Shown in pieces: positions 38,404-47,794 of a DNA stretch of 64,000 bases. The DNA is taken from NCBI RefSeq assembly GCF_030315685.1, contig NZ_JASXSI010000019.1:1-64000 (forward strand), in the 5' to 3' direction. Position numbers and translations under genes: made by a program. The stretch comes from Gordonia sp. ABSL11-1 (GTDB taxonomy: Bacteria; Actinomycetota; Actinomycetes; Mycobacteriales; Mycobacteriaceae). Within the stretch, counting starts at the first letter, position 1. Each line of letters opens with the position of its first letter. Under the pieces are notes generated by a model, which saw nothing but the letters and a program-made list of their open reading frames with translations, was not told the DNA's origin and made no database searches.

Positions 38404-39407
38404 ATCGGTGATGGGGGACCGCCTGGTTCGTCCGGACCACCGTACGGACCGGTGCCGAACTGCCCGCCGTCCTCACCGCCGTCACGCATCTGCTCGGCCA
38501 GGAACTTCTCCAACTCGGCGCCGAGTTCCTCTCCGCTGGGCAGATCGGATTCGGCGGCGAGCAGTGACGCACGCTCTTCCTGGGCCTGGGTGAAGGTGTC
38601 GTATTGCGCCTCGAGCGCGGTGACGACCGACTCGATCTCCGCGTTTCCGGAGACCTCGGCATCGATCTGCGTCCGCACCTTGGCCGCCGCGTTGTCGAGC
38701 GCCGTGATCGGCAGTTCGAGGCCGGTGAGTTCACCGACGGCGCCGAGCAGCCGTGCCGATGCCGCGGGGTAGTCGGCCTGCGACAGATAGTGCGGCACGT
38801 GCACCGACAGCCCGGCAGCGCGGTAATCGTGCTCGCTCATCCGCAGTTCGAGGAGCATCGACGCGCTGGCCGGCAGCCTCATCGCCGATCCCCAGCGCGG
38901 GAGATCGCCGAGACGCTCCGGGTCGCTGCCGTGAGCGGTGATCGAGGGCGGGCGGGTGTGGGGGACCGCCATGGGGATGGCGTTGAGTCCGATCACGTCG
39001 GTGACGCCGAAGCGCTCGGCGAGACCACGGACAGCCTCAACGAACTGTTCCCAGCGCAGATCGGGTTCCGATCCGGCGAGCAGCAGGAACGGTCGCCCGG
39101 CCGTGTCTCGGATGGCGTGCATGGTCAGCGACGGCATCTCGACGTCGGTGAACGTGTCGCCGTTGAAGCTGATGGTGGGCCGACGCGAGCGATAATCGAT
39201 CAGTTCGTCGCTGGAGAACGTGGCCACCAGTTCGGAGTCCAGCGCATCCCGCAGATGCTGGGCGGCGAGCGCGACCGCATGGCCGGCGTCGGCAAACCCG
39301 TTCAGTGCGTGGACCAGCACGGGGCCGGTGCCCTCGTGGTCGGTGACCTGGGGTGCGGGGAACTCGAGTGAGTACAGCGAACTGCGCTCGACGGACTTGT
39401 CGTCCAT
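38400..39407 (-). CDS. PAC2-family protein (Rv2714-like)
   Basis: A 335-residue protein of the PAC2 (proteasome assembly chaperone-like) family. Landmarks are VLVHALNGFADAGHAVALAA near residues 31-50, FSSDELIDYRSRRPTISFNG, FLLLAGSEPDLRWEQF and GLSVHVPHYLSQADYPAA. The C-terminus is a charged coiled coil plus a Gly/Pro tail. Mycobacterial homologues crystallise as trimers without known activity. It overlaps the downstream helicase gene by 4 bp, suggesting joint function. Confidence 0.85.
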   Translation of the reverse strand: MDDKSVERSSLYSLEFPAPQVTDHEGTGPVLVHALNGFADAGHAVALAAQHLRDALDSELVATFSSDELIDYRSRRPTISFNGDTFTDVEMPSLTMHAIRDTAGRPFLLLAGSEPDLRWEQFVEAVRGLAERFGVTDVIGLNAIPMAVPHTRPPSITAHGSDPERLGDLPRWGSAMRLPASASMLLELRMSEHDYRAAGLSVHVPHYLSQADYPAASARLLGAVGELTGLELPITALDNAAAKVRTQIDAEVSGNAEIESVVTALEAQYDTFTQAQEERASLLAAESDLPSGEELGAELEKFLAEQMRDGGEDGGQFGTGPYGGPDEPGGPPSPM

Positions 39408-39610
39408 GAGTCGTCCCTCCTCGTGTCGTGTGGAGAAGATTGTCCCGCATCAGAGCGGTCCGGGGCCAATTCCCCCGGTCCATGCGGTATCGATCGGTTC
39501 AACAACGTCCGGCGGGGGTCGATTCCCGCCGGTGTGGTTGCCCTCGGGCGGAGATGCCGCCGGGTGTCGGTGCGCGAGATGGCCGAGGCGCGGTGGCACA
39601 GTGGAACCTT

Positions 39611-40300
39611 GTGACCGGAACAGAACGCCCCAGAGCGCGTCGGGGAGTCGCTCTCGTGCCGTTCGTGGTCGCCGCACTGTGGACTGCACTGTCCGGGTGC
39701 AGTGTCGACGGGCAGGCCACGGCCGGGGCGGGCGATCTCGCGGAGAACGCCGTGTCGTCCAGCGCCTTCCCGGCGGGCACCGCTACCCGCGTTCCGGCCG
39801 CCGCGGTGCCCGGGGCGCTCGCCGACCTCGCCGGACGCCCGCTGAACGGCTCGGTGAGCCCCGCCGACTGCACACCCGTCGCCATCCCGTCCGACGGCGC
39901 GGTCGTGCTGGTGGGTCCGTCGCCGACGACCCCGACGGCGACGTTCACCTCGGCGGTCGCCCATGCCGCGAATTCTGTCGACGATGTGACCGAACTCGCA
40001 GGCCGCTGCCCGCACACGACGTCGGGCTCAGTGCCCACCGCCGCGTCGGCGGTGAGCACCGAGGTCGTCCCGGCGCCCGGCCGTGACTCGGTGCAGACCG
40101 GGGCGATCGAACGCACCATCACCACGGGTGGGCCGGGTGCGCCGCCGATGATCACGTCGACGACGACCCTGATGGCTCAACGTGAGGGAGTCCGGGTGCT
40201 CGTCGAGTACCGCCGGCAGGGCGGCGGGGCGATGACACCCGAGACCGGAGCACAGCTCGATGCGTTGTTCGACGACGCGGTCGACGCCGCTTTCGGCTGA
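39611..40300 (+). CDS. Putative lipoprotein, possibly DUF5642
   Basis: A 229-residue secreted lipoprotein. The signal peptide core is VALVPFVVAALWTALS, ending in a lipobox LSGC with the cysteine near residue 33. The mature part is rich in Ala, Thr, Pro and Val, with two further cysteines (DCTP and GRCPH) that could form a disulfide. Composition and layout recall mycobacterial DUF5642 or LpqN-like proteins, but I cannot assign the family with certainty. No strong ribosome site precedes the GTG; CACAGT upstream might be a -10 for a near-leaderless mRNA. Confidence 0.65.
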   Translation: MTGTERPRARRGVALVPFVVAALWTALSGCSVDGQATAGAGDLAENAVSSSAFPAGTATRVPAAAVPGALADLAGRPLNGSVSPADCTPVAIPSDGAVVLVGPSPTTPTATFTSAVAHAANSVDDVTELAGRCPHTTSGSVPTAASAVSTEVVPAPGRDSVQTGAIERTITTGGPGAPPMITSTTTLMAQREGVRVLVEYRRQGGGAMTPETGAQLDALFDDAVDAAFG

Positions 40301-40427
40301 GAATCCCGCGCTCATCCGGCGCATCGACGCAGGTGGATCTGTGGATGGTGCGGGATCTGTGCACAACCCGGTTCGCCGACGGGTCTGCGAGCGTTGACGT
40401 GGCAGGCCCCCACGCCACGATTCGGGC

Positions 40428-41576
40428 ATGTCACCCATTCCCAGTGCTCGCCCGCTGTCCCCGACCGGCCTGCTCACCGCTGTGCCGGGTCTGCTCGGAT
40501 TCATCCCCGACCGCTCGATCGTCGTCCTGGCGTTCGGCGACGACCCACGCATCGTGCGGACAGCGATGCGCCATGACCTCGTCTTCGACGACGACGGTGA
40601 GCTGGTACCGGCCCTTGCCGAGCTGTTCAGCAGCCTCGCCGAGGTGTGTGTACGCAACGAGGTGCGCGCGGCCGTGCTCGTGATCGTCGACGACAGGTTC
40701 CCCGCAGCCGACCTGAGATATCGGCGGGTATGTGGGATCGCCGATCGTCGGTTCTCCGAGATCGGTGGAATCGCAACAGGTTTCGTGATTCCTGAGTTCA
40801 CAGAGGGCGGTCGTTGGCTCACTGTCTGGGAGGCCGGCCGCGACCCGCTCGTCCACGGTTCGATCATCCCGATCGCCCGCGACGCCCCGACGCGTGGACG
40901 TCTCGGCGATCCGCAGTCAAGTCCGACCGCACTCCAGCGAGCCGTCCGGACGGGGCACGGTGTGCTCGCCCGCCGATCAGACATGGAGGCGATGCTGGCC
41001 CCGCTCGACCACTGCGCCGGACCACATCTCGACGAGGTGGACCACGGTGCATCGGCCGGCGTGGACCAGATGGACACCGCGGACGAAACGGACGAGACGG
41101 ACGACGCGTCGCTACTGCGCGCCGTCGTCCATCAGGTGATCGTGGCCTCGGGACCGCGACGACCGGATGAGGCGGCGGATCTCGACTGTGCGGAGGTGAC
41201 CCGGCTGGGCGTCGCCCTGACGCGACTGCCGGTCCGGGACGCTGCACTCAGTTTCGCGGTCACGGATCTGCGCGGGGCCGCGGAGTCGCTCTGGCGTGAA
41301 CTCGCCCGACGGCTCCGCGGTCCAGCACAGGCCAGTGCGGCGACGATGCTGGCGCACCTGCACTACATCAACGGGGAGGGCGGGCATGCGGGTGTGGCAC
41401 TCGATCACGCGTTGCGCGCCGATCCCCATTGGTCGTTGGCGACCCTGCTCGACAGCGCGCTGCGGGGCGGACTGGCACCACATCTGCTACACGACATGAT
41501 CGACGACTGCTATGACGTCGCGGAGCGGCTCGGTGTGCCGCTGCCGGCGCCGACCCTCGAACGTGACGCCGGGTGA
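40428..41576 (+). CDS. DUF4192 protein
   Basis: A 382-residue cytoplasmic protein of the actinobacterial DUF4192 family (Rv2712c-like). The family start is SPTGLLTAVPGLLGFIPDRS followed by VVLAFGDD. The mid-region GFVIPEFTEGGRWLTVWEAG and the helical C-terminal half with HYINGEGGHAGVALDHALR are also typical. An acidic Asp/Glu/Thr linker (about 210-228) splits the two halves. Function is unknown. CACGAT ending six bases before the ATG may be a leaderless -10. It is convergent with ideR. Confidence 0.82.
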   Translation: MSPIPSARPLSPTGLLTAVPGLLGFIPDRSIVVLAFGDDPRIVRTAMRHDLVFDDDGELVPALAELFSSLAEVCVRNEVRAAVLVIVDDRFPAADLRYRRVCGIADRRFSEIGGIATGFVIPEFTEGGRWLTVWEAGRDPLVHGSIIPIARDAPTRGRLGDPQSSPTALQRAVRTGHGVLARRSDMEAMLAPLDHCAGPHLDEVDHGASAGVDQMDTADETDETDDASLLRAVVHQVIVASGPRRPDEAADLDCAEVTRLGVALTRLPVRDAALSFAVTDLRGAAESLWRELARRLRGPAQASAATMLAHLHYINGEGGHAGVALDHALRADPHWSLATLLDSALRGGLAPHLLHDMIDDCYDVAERLGVPLPAPTLERDAG

Positions 41577-41586
41577 CGGCGGTGGA

Positions 41587-42270
41587 TCAGACCTTCTCCA
41601 CGAACACCGAGTGCGCCATCTCGTCCGACAGTTCGAGACCGTCGTGCCCGGGGGAACTCAGGACGGCCTTGCCCGGTGCGAGGGTGACCGTGACACGGGC
41701 GTTGGGCACCACACCGGCGTCGCGCAGCTCGCTGATGAGCGCGTGATCGGACTGGGCGTGCTCGGACAGGCGGCGCACGATGACGACGACCGGATCCCCC
41801 TGCGGGAGATCGGAGAGACGTGTCGCGCTGCCGCCGAGGGGGGCCTGCTGGGCGCCGAGCAGTTCGAGACCGGGGATCGGGTTGCCGTAGGGGGATGTCG
41901 TCGGGTTGTCGAGGACGGTGAGCAGACGACGCTCCACGTTCTCGCTCATGACGTGCTCCCAACGGCAGGCCTCCTCATGGACCTCGTCCCAGGGCATCCC
42001 GATGACGTCGACGAGCAGTCGCTCGGCCAGCCGATGCTTGCGCATGACCGCGATCGCGAGTTCACGGCCCTTGTCGGTCAGCTCGAGGTGCCGGTCACCG
42101 GCGACGTGGAGCAGACCGTCTCGTTCCATCCGCGCCACCGTCTGCGACACGGTCGGACCGCTCTGCTCCAACCGTTCGGCGATACGCGCGCGGAGAGGGA
42201 TGATCCCTTCCTCTTCGAGGTCATAGATCGTCCGCAGGTACATCTCGGTGGTGTCGACAAGATCGTTCAC
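41587..42270 (-). CDS. ideR: Iron-dependent repressor IdeR/DtxR
   Basis: A 227-residue iron sensor controlling siderophore and storage genes. The winged helix has ARIAERLEQSGPTVSQTVAR. The metal ligands keep the DtxR numbering: M10 (TTEMYL), C102, E105 and H106 (ACRWEHVMS). An SH3-like domain closes the protein. The GTG start gives canonical residue numbers. A TACCCT -10 lies at 42298-42303 on the minus strand. Confidence 0.96.
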   Translation of the reverse strand: MNDLVDTTEMYLRTIYDLEEEGIIPLRARIAERLEQSGPTVSQTVARMERDGLLHVAGDRHLELTDKGRELAIAVMRKHRLAERLLVDVIGMPWDEVHEEACRWEHVMSENVERRLLTVLDNPTTSPYGNPIPGLELLGAQQAPLGGSATRLSDLPQGDPVVVIVRRLSEHAQSDHALISELRDAGVVPNARVTVTLAPGKAVLSSPGHDGLELSDEMAHSVFVEKV

Positions 42271-42453
42271 TGTGCGCAGTCCCTTCGTCTGTGCCCAAGG
42301 GTACCTTGACCAGCACCTGGCATTCGCTGCCCGCGTGTCGTCGCGTCGGTTGAAATGTCGGAATCCGCGGCCCGTGCTGCCGGTGGCGCCCGGAGACGCG
42401 CCGGTCCACGGTGGGGCGGACGGTGAAGCACGTCGGTGCGTCCGGGGACGCAC

Positions 42454-42459
42454 TAGCCT
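42454..42459 (+). promoter_or_regulatory. -10 element, leaderless acuC
   Basis: TAGCCT with six bases to GTG 42466, no ribosome site. Confidence 0.55.
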
Positions 42460-42465
42460 GGGGTC

Positions 42466-43731
42466 GTGACGCGGACAAGGGGCGACGAGGCGGCAGCGGT
42501 CATCTGGAGCGAGGATTTCCTGTCCTACAAGTGGGCGCACACCCACCCGATGAACCCGGTTCGGCTGGCCCTGACCATGACGCTCGCGCAGAGTCTCGGT
42601 GTCCTCGACGGCGTCGACAGTCGGGCGCCCCTCGAGATCGACGACTCAGCGCTGACCGTCGTCCATTCGACCGACTACATCGACGCGGTCCGCGCCGTCG
42701 GTTCGGGTACCGCGTCACTCTCCGGGCCGTTGCTCGAGCGCCTCTTCGGACTCGGTGACGCCGACAACCCGGTGTTCGACGGCATGCACGAGGCGGCGCG
42801 ACTTCTGGTCGGCGGCACACTGGCCGCCGCACAGGCGGTCGGATCGGGCTCGGTGCGTCGGGCCGTGAACATCAGCGGGGGGATGCACCACGCGATGCGC
42901 GCCCGAGCCGCCGGGTTCTGCATCTACAACGACTGTGCGATCGCGATCGACTGGTTGCTGGACAACGGATTCGACCGGATCGCCTACCTCGACATCGATG
43001 CGCATCACGGCGACGGTGTGCAGGCTGCGTTCGCCGCCGATCCTCGCGTGCTGACGGTGTCGCTGCACCAGCACCCGGCGACGCTGTGGCCGGGCACGGG
43101 CTGGCCCACCGAGGTCGGAGACGACGCCGGACAGGGCACCGCGGTCAATCTGCCGCTCATGCCCGACGTCACCGACCGTCTCTGGCTGCGGGCGTTCCAT
43201 GCGGTCGTGCCATCGGTGCTCGAGCAGTTCCGCCCCCAGATCCTGATCAGCCAGTGCGGCGTGGACAGTCACCGCGCCGACCCGCTCACCGATCTCGCGC
43301 TCACCGTCGACGGGCAGCGGGCGGCCATGCAGGCCATGCGTGGTTTCGCCGAGAAGTACTGCGACGGGCGCTGGATCGCCGTCGGCGGCGGCGGTTACGG
43401 TGTCGTCAACGTCGTGCCGCGCAGTTGGGCGCACCTGCTCGCCATCGTCCTCGACCGTGACGTCGACGTCGACACGGAGGTCGACGACTCCTGGTGTGCC
43501 ACCGCCGAACAGATCGCCGAGCAGGTGCACTCGGAGTACGCCCATTCACCCGTCGCCGTCATGGGTGACGGGGGCGACGTGGACTTCGTGGCCTGGGACG
43601 GGGACACTGGTCAGCCGCCGCCCGAGGGGATCAGCGATTCCGCGCAACGCCAGACCGACCGGGCCATCCTGGCCACCCGTCGTGCGGTGTATCCGCTGCA
43701 CGGTCTCGATCCGGAGGACCCGCGTGACTGA
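42466..43731 (+). CDS. acuC: AcuC-type lysine deacetylase
   Basis: A 421-residue zinc-dependent deacetylase of the histone-deacetylase/AcuC family that removes acetyl groups from proteins such as acetyl-CoA synthetase. Zinc and catalytic motifs are visible: NISGGMHHAM, NDCAIAIDWLL, YLDIDAHHGDGVQ, QCGVDSH and a late GGGGYG. The C-terminal 90 residues are an acidic extension. It overlaps the following acetyltransferase gene by 8 bp, placing deacetylase and acetyltransferase in one transcript. Confidence 0.9.
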   Translation: MTRTRGDEAAAVIWSEDFLSYKWAHTHPMNPVRLALTMTLAQSLGVLDGVDSRAPLEIDDSALTVVHSTDYIDAVRAVGSGTASLSGPLLERLFGLGDADNPVFDGMHEAARLLVGGTLAAAQAVGSGSVRRAVNISGGMHHAMRARAAGFCIYNDCAIAIDWLLDNGFDRIAYLDIDAHHGDGVQAAFAADPRVLTVSLHQHPATLWPGTGWPTEVGDDAGQGTAVNLPLMPDVTDRLWLRAFHAVVPSVLEQFRPQILISQCGVDSHRADPLTDLALTVDGQRAAMQAMRGFAEKYCDGRWIAVGGGGYGVVNVVPRSWAHLLAIVLDRDVDVDTEVDDSWCATAEQIAEQVHSEYAHSPVAVMGDGGDVDFVAWDGDTGQPPPEGISDSAQRQTDRAILATRRAVYPLHGLDPEDPRD

Positions 43732-46585
43732 TCAGGACATGACGGCACCGGCGGAGGGCGCCCCCATCGCCGAGCAGCCCCAGCCCCGCGAGCCGTGGGA
43801 CTATCCGCGCCACTGGATCGCCGACGTGTTGGCGTCCGACGGCGGCGTCGTACACCTGCGACCGATCGTGCCCGACGACGCGGACCGGGTGGTGCGCTTC
43901 CACGGCGGTCTGTCGGAACGCACCCGATACATGCGGTACTTCGGGCCCACGCCGACCCTGCCTCCCCGCGAGGTGGCGCGGATGACGACGGTCGACTACC
44001 AGAAGCGGGTCGCGCTGGTCGCGGTCCTCGGTGGAGACATCATCGCGATCGGCCTCTACGAGGGTCTGGAGTTCGACGGCAAGCCCGAATCCGCGGAGGT
44101 CGCGTTCGTCGTCTCCGACGACCACCAGGGCCGCGGCCTGGGACCGATCCTGCTCGAGCATCTCGCCGGGGCGGCGGCGGAGAACGGCTTCACCCGATTC
44201 GAGGCCGAGGTACTCAGCGAGAACCCCAACATGGTCGCGGTGTTCCGCGACGCCGGCTATCAGCTGTCGCGGAGCTTCGACGGCAGCACCGTGCACGTCG
44301 AGTTCCTCATCGACCCGACCGAGGCGATGACCTCGGTGCGCAACGCCCGCGAACGCGCGTCGGAGGCGCGAAGCGTGGCCAACCTGCTGCGCCCGTCGTC
44401 GGTCGCGGTGATCGGTGCGTCGACCGATCGCAAGAAGGTCGGAAACGCGTTGCTGGCCAACATCATCGCCGGAGGATTCACCGGTCCGGTGTTCCCGGTG
44501 AACGGTCCGGGCACCCCCGACGACGAGCCCCCGGTGGAATCCGATGGGTCCGCCCGATCCCACGGTCCCGGCCCGGCTCGGACCACGCCCGCGCAGCGTC
44601 GCGGCCACCCGCGACCGCCGTCGGTGCGGGGTATCCGCGCCTATCGCACGGTTCGCGACATCCCCGACCCGGTCGACCTCGCGGTGGTGGCCGTGCCGGC
44701 GGCGACCGTCGACGACGTCCTCGACGACTGCCTTGTGAAGGGTGTCCGGACACTCGTCGTCGTCTCATCGGGCTTCGGTGAGGCCGGCGAGGCCGGACTC
44801 GAGAGCGAACGCAGACTCGTCGACCAGGTCCGCGAGCACGGCATGCGCCTGGTCGGGCCGAACGCGCTTGGAGTGGCCAACAACGATCCCGATGTGGCGC
44901 TGAACGCGACGCTCGCACCCCGCATCCCTGCCGCCGGCCGGGTGGGGTTCTTCTGTCAATCCGGTGCGCTCGGCATCGCCATCCTCGACACGGCCGCGCG
45001 ACGGCAGATCGGCCTGTCCACGTTCGTCTCGGCCGGGAACCGTGCCGATGTGTCCGGCAACGACCTCTTGCAGTACTGGGACACCGACACGTCCACCGAT
45101 GTCGTGCTGTTGTACCTCGAGAGCTTCGGCAATCCACGGAAGTTCTCCCGGATCGCCCGGCGGGTGTCGCGGTCGAAGCCCATCGTGGCGGTGAAGTCCG
45201 GCAAGGGTGCGATGACTGCGGCGCGGGCGGCCCGGTCGTCGGCCTCGAGCCTCGACGACCAGATCGCGCAGATGGTACTCGAGCAAGCCGGTGTCATACA
45301 GGTGCACACCATCTCCGAATTGTTCGACTGCGCAACGGTGTTCGCGTATCAGCCGATCCCGCGCGGACCGAGGACACGGATCATCGGCAATTCGTCGGTG
45401 TTGGGCAGCCTGGCTGCCGACACCGCCCGCGGCGGTGGCCTCGAGGTGACTGATGCCATCGATCTCGGTGCCGGGGCCACGGAGGATGCCTTCGAGGCCG
45501 CGGTCACCGACGCGATGGCCGATCCGTCCGTGGACGCGGTGATCGTGGTCTTCGTGCCACCTGTCGCGGTCGACGCCGACTGGCATGCGCGTGCGCTGAT
45601 GGCGGCGGCGACCACGCCCGCCGCCGACGGACCGAAACCCATCGTCACGACATTCCTCGCTGTCGAGGGCATCCCGCCGGGTCTGATGAGGCCCGGACCC
45701 AACGGTCTCCCGCAGGCCGGTTCGATTCCGTCGTACGGCAGCCCGGAGAGGGCGGCGAACGCGCTGGCACGTCTGTGGCAGTACGCGCGCTGGCGCCAAC
45801 GCCCCGAGTCCGAGATCCACCGCCCCGATGGCACGGATCCCGAGTCCGCGCGGGCGTTCGTGCGCGAGGCGATGGACGTATCCGCAGGGAAACCGGCACC
45901 GGGGGATCCGGGTGGACGGACTCTCGGGCACGTCGAATCGGCGATGCTGCTGCGCTGGTACGGCATCCCGATCGTGCCGTTCCGCGAGGTGAGCACCATG
46001 CACGAGGCGTCGGCGGCCGCTCGTGACCTCGGATTCCCGGTGGCGGTCAAGGCGACCTCCGACATGTGGCGTGGACGCCTCGACCGCGAGGGTGCGCGAC
46101 TCGACCTGCCCGACGCCACCGCCGTCGTGACCGCGTTCACCGAACTGGCGGACCTGACCGGCGATCGGGTGTTGCACGTCCAGAAGATGGCGCCCAAGGG
46201 GATCGGGACCACCATCCGGGTGCGCGACGACCCGTCGTTCGGTTCGCTGATCTCGTTCGGTCTGTCCGGGCGAACCTTCGACCTGCTCGGCGATCACGGT
46301 TACCGCGCGATCCCACTGTCGCCGCTGGACGCGGCCGAACTCGTCGACGAGCCGCGGTCGGCGCCGTTGCTCGCGGGCTATGCGGGGGAGCCGCCGGTCA
46401 GCCGCGACGCCCTGGCCGATCTGCTGCTGCGCATCTCGACCCTCGTCGACGACATCCCGGAGGTGCGCGAGGTGCTCTGCGACCCCATCCTGGCGGCGCC
46501 GGACGGCGTCGCGGTCCTCAACGCCCTGATACGTGTCGGCCCGGTGCCCACACGAGCGGACACCGGGCCGAGACGACTGGGGTGA
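43724..46585 (+). CDS. GNAT / acyl-CoA synthetase-like protein acetyltransferase (Pat type)
   Basis: A 953-residue fusion. An N-terminal GNAT domain (about 40-205; acetyl-CoA loop VSDDHQGRGLGPILLEHL) is joined to an NDP-forming acyl-CoA synthetase-like body: CoA-binding (about 222-360), succinyl-CoA ligase-like (about 370-700) and ATP-grasp (about 715-940). In genuine NDP-forming synthetases the region after KSG carries a phospho-histidine in a SHTGS-like motif. Here it reads ARSSASSLDD, with no histidine, so the body is probably regulatory, as in Pat acetyltransferases. An insertion of about 40 residues, rich in Pro, Arg and Gly, lies at about 261-302. GGAGGA before GTG 43724 supports the start. 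Confidence 0.88.
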   Translation: MTDQDMTAPAEGAPIAEQPQPREPWDYPRHWIADVLASDGGVVHLRPIVPDDADRVVRFHGGLSERTRYMRYFGPTPTLPPREVARMTTVDYQKRVALVAVLGGDIIAIGLYEGLEFDGKPESAEVAFVVSDDHQGRGLGPILLEHLAGAAAENGFTRFEAEVLSENPNMVAVFRDAGYQLSRSFDGSTVHVEFLIDPTEAMTSVRNARERASEARSVANLLRPSSVAVIGASTDRKKVGNALLANIIAGGFTGPVFPVNGPGTPDDEPPVESDGSARSHGPGPARTTPAQRRGHPRPPSVRGIRAYRTVRDIPDPVDLAVVAVPAATVDDVLDDCLVKGVRTLVVVSSGFGEAGEAGLESERRLVDQVREHGMRLVGPNALGVANNDPDVALNATLAPRIPAAGRVGFFCQSGALGIAILDTAARRQIGLSTFVSAGNRADVSGNDLLQYWDTDTSTDVVLLYLESFGNPRKFSRIARRVSRSKPIVAVKSGKGAMTAARAARSSASSLDDQIAQMVLEQAGVIQVHTISELFDCATVFAYQPIPRGPRTRIIGNSSVLGSLAADTARGGGLEVTDAIDLGAGATEDAFEAAVTDAMADPSVDAVIVVFVPPVAVDADWHARALMAAATTPAADGPKPIVTTFLAVEGIPPGLMRPGPNGLPQAGSIPSYGSPERAANALARLWQYARWRQRPESEIHRPDGTDPESARAFVREAMDVSAGKPAPGDPGGRTLGHVESAMLLRWYGIPIVPFREVSTMHEASAAARDLGFPVAVKATSDMWRGRLDREGARLDLPDATAVVTAFTELADLTGDRVLHVQKMAPKGIGTTIRVRDDPSFGSLISFGLSGRTFDLLGDHGYRAIPLSPLDAAELVDEPRSAPLLAGYAGEPPVSRDALADLLLRISTLVDDIPEVREVLCDPILAAPDGVAVLNALIRVGPVPTRADTGPRRLG

Positions 46586-46624
46586 TCTGGGGACCCGCCG
46601 GCGCACTGCCGGCAGGACATCCGA

Positions 46625-47638
46625 TCAGCTGGCGTAGGCGCGCAACCGTTCGGCGCGCTCGCCCTGACGCAGTTTGCCCATGACCTCACGTTCGATCTGA
46701 CGCACACGCTCACGCGACAGGCCGAACATGCGACCGATCTGGTCGAGCGTGCGTGGCTGACCGTCGTCGAGGCCGTAGCGCATCCGGATGACCTGCTGCT
46801 CGCGCTCGTCGAGCGTGGACAGCACCGACCGGATGTCGGAGTGCAGCAGACCGGCGATCACGGCATTCTCCGCGGAGGTGGCCTCGGCGTCCTCGATGAA
46901 GTCACCGAGCGGGGCCTCCTCGTCGCTGCCGACGGGCATGTCGAGGCTCACCGGGTCGCGGCTGTGGTCGAGCAGATCCGCGATCTTCTCGGCCGGGATG
47001 CCGGACTCGTTGGCCAGTTCGTCATCGGTCGCCTCGCGGCCGAGTTGTTGATGGAGCTCGCGCTTGATGCGCGCCAGCTTGTTCACCTGCTCCACGAGAT
47101 GGACGGGCAGCCGGATCGTGCGGCTCTGATCGGCCATGCCGCGGGTGATCGCCTGACGGATCCACCATGTGGCATACGTGGAGAACTTGAAACCCTTGGC
47201 GTAGTCGAACTTCTCCATAGCGCGGATCAGACCGAGATTGCCCTCCTGGATCAGGTCGAGCAACGGCATGCCGCGGCCGGTGTAGCGCTTCGCGAGCGAC
47301 ACGACGAGACGCAGGTTGGCCTCCAGGAGGTGCGAACGGGCGTACTCGCCCTCTCGGACGATGATCGCCAGGTCACGCTTCTTGGTGGCCGAGAGGCGCT
47401 TCTTGGTCGCCAGGAGGTGCTTGGCATAGAGCCCGGCCTCGATCTGCTTGGCGAGTTCGACCTCCTGCTCGGCGTTGAGCAGGGCCGTGCGGCCGATGCC
47501 GTTGAGATAGACGCGGACGAGGTCGGCAGCCGGTGACTGGGCGTCGAGATCCTGTTCGGTCATCGCGGGGCGGGTCCGGGCGGGATCATCGGCGAATCCA
47601 GTAGTCGTGGTCGGGCGTGAAACTGTCGAGCGTGACAT
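46625..47638 (-). CDS. sigB: RNA polymerase sigma factor SigB
   Basis: A 337-residue group 2 sigma-70 factor for stress and stationary phase. Regions 1.2 to 4.2 are intact: [20 protein letters not shown], then the 2.4 helix [20 protein letters not shown], and the 4.2 helix [23 protein letters not shown] 47638 is chosen because GGAGG lies four bases before it; ATG 47560 would lose a 26-residue Thr/Arg tail, and ATG 47674 is farther out. It has an ECF-type promoter. Confidence 0.95.
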   Translation of the reverse strand: MSRSTVSRPTTTTGFADDPARTRPAMTEQDLDAQSPAADLVRVYLNGIGRTALLNAEQEVELAKQIEAGLYAKHLLATKKRLSATKKRDLAIIVREGEYARSHLLEANLRLVVSLAKRYTGRGMPLLDLIQEGNLGLIRAMEKFDYAKGFKFSTYATWWIRQAITRGMADQSRTIRLPVHLVEQVNKLARIKRELHQQLGREATDDELANESGIPAEKIADLLDHSRDPVSLDMPVGSDEEAPLGDFIEDAEATSAENAVIAGLLHSDIRSVLSTLDEREQQVIRMRYGLDDGQPRTLDQIGRMFGLSRERVRQIEREVMGKLRQGERAERLRAYAS

Positions 47639-47672
47639 TCGGCCTCCTGACTTGAGTGCGTTCAAGGGGTTC

Positions 47673-47699
47673 AACGCGAACAGGTGGGCGAAAGTTCCC
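47673..47699 (-). promoter_or_regulatory. ECF (SigE/SigH-type) promoter for sigB
   Basis: On the minus strand GGGAAC (47699-47694) and CGTT (47676-47673) are separated by 17 bases, the same geometry as the clgR promoter. A start near 47666 gives a leader of about 28 nt with the ribosome site inside it. sigB of M. tuberculosis is known to be driven by SigE. Confidence 0.75.
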
Positions 47700-47794
47700 G
47701 GGGCGCTTCGGCCCGAAGTCGCCGTCGCCTGCGCTGACCTGCGCAGATGCCTGCGGGTTCAGCCGGGTACATGAGAAGTTGCTGAGAGTGTGGG

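Noticed and set aside
36427..38772. A 781-codon open frame on the plus strand opposite the DUF3516 helicase and the end of the PAC2 gene.
   Set aside because: Composition-driven shadow of high-GC coding sequence. The minus-strand frames show full helicase motifs; the plus frame shows no family features.
47587..47674. Longer SigB start at 47674.
   Set aside because: GGAGG sits correctly before ATG 47638, and the ECF -10 at 47673-47676 would overlap the longer start.
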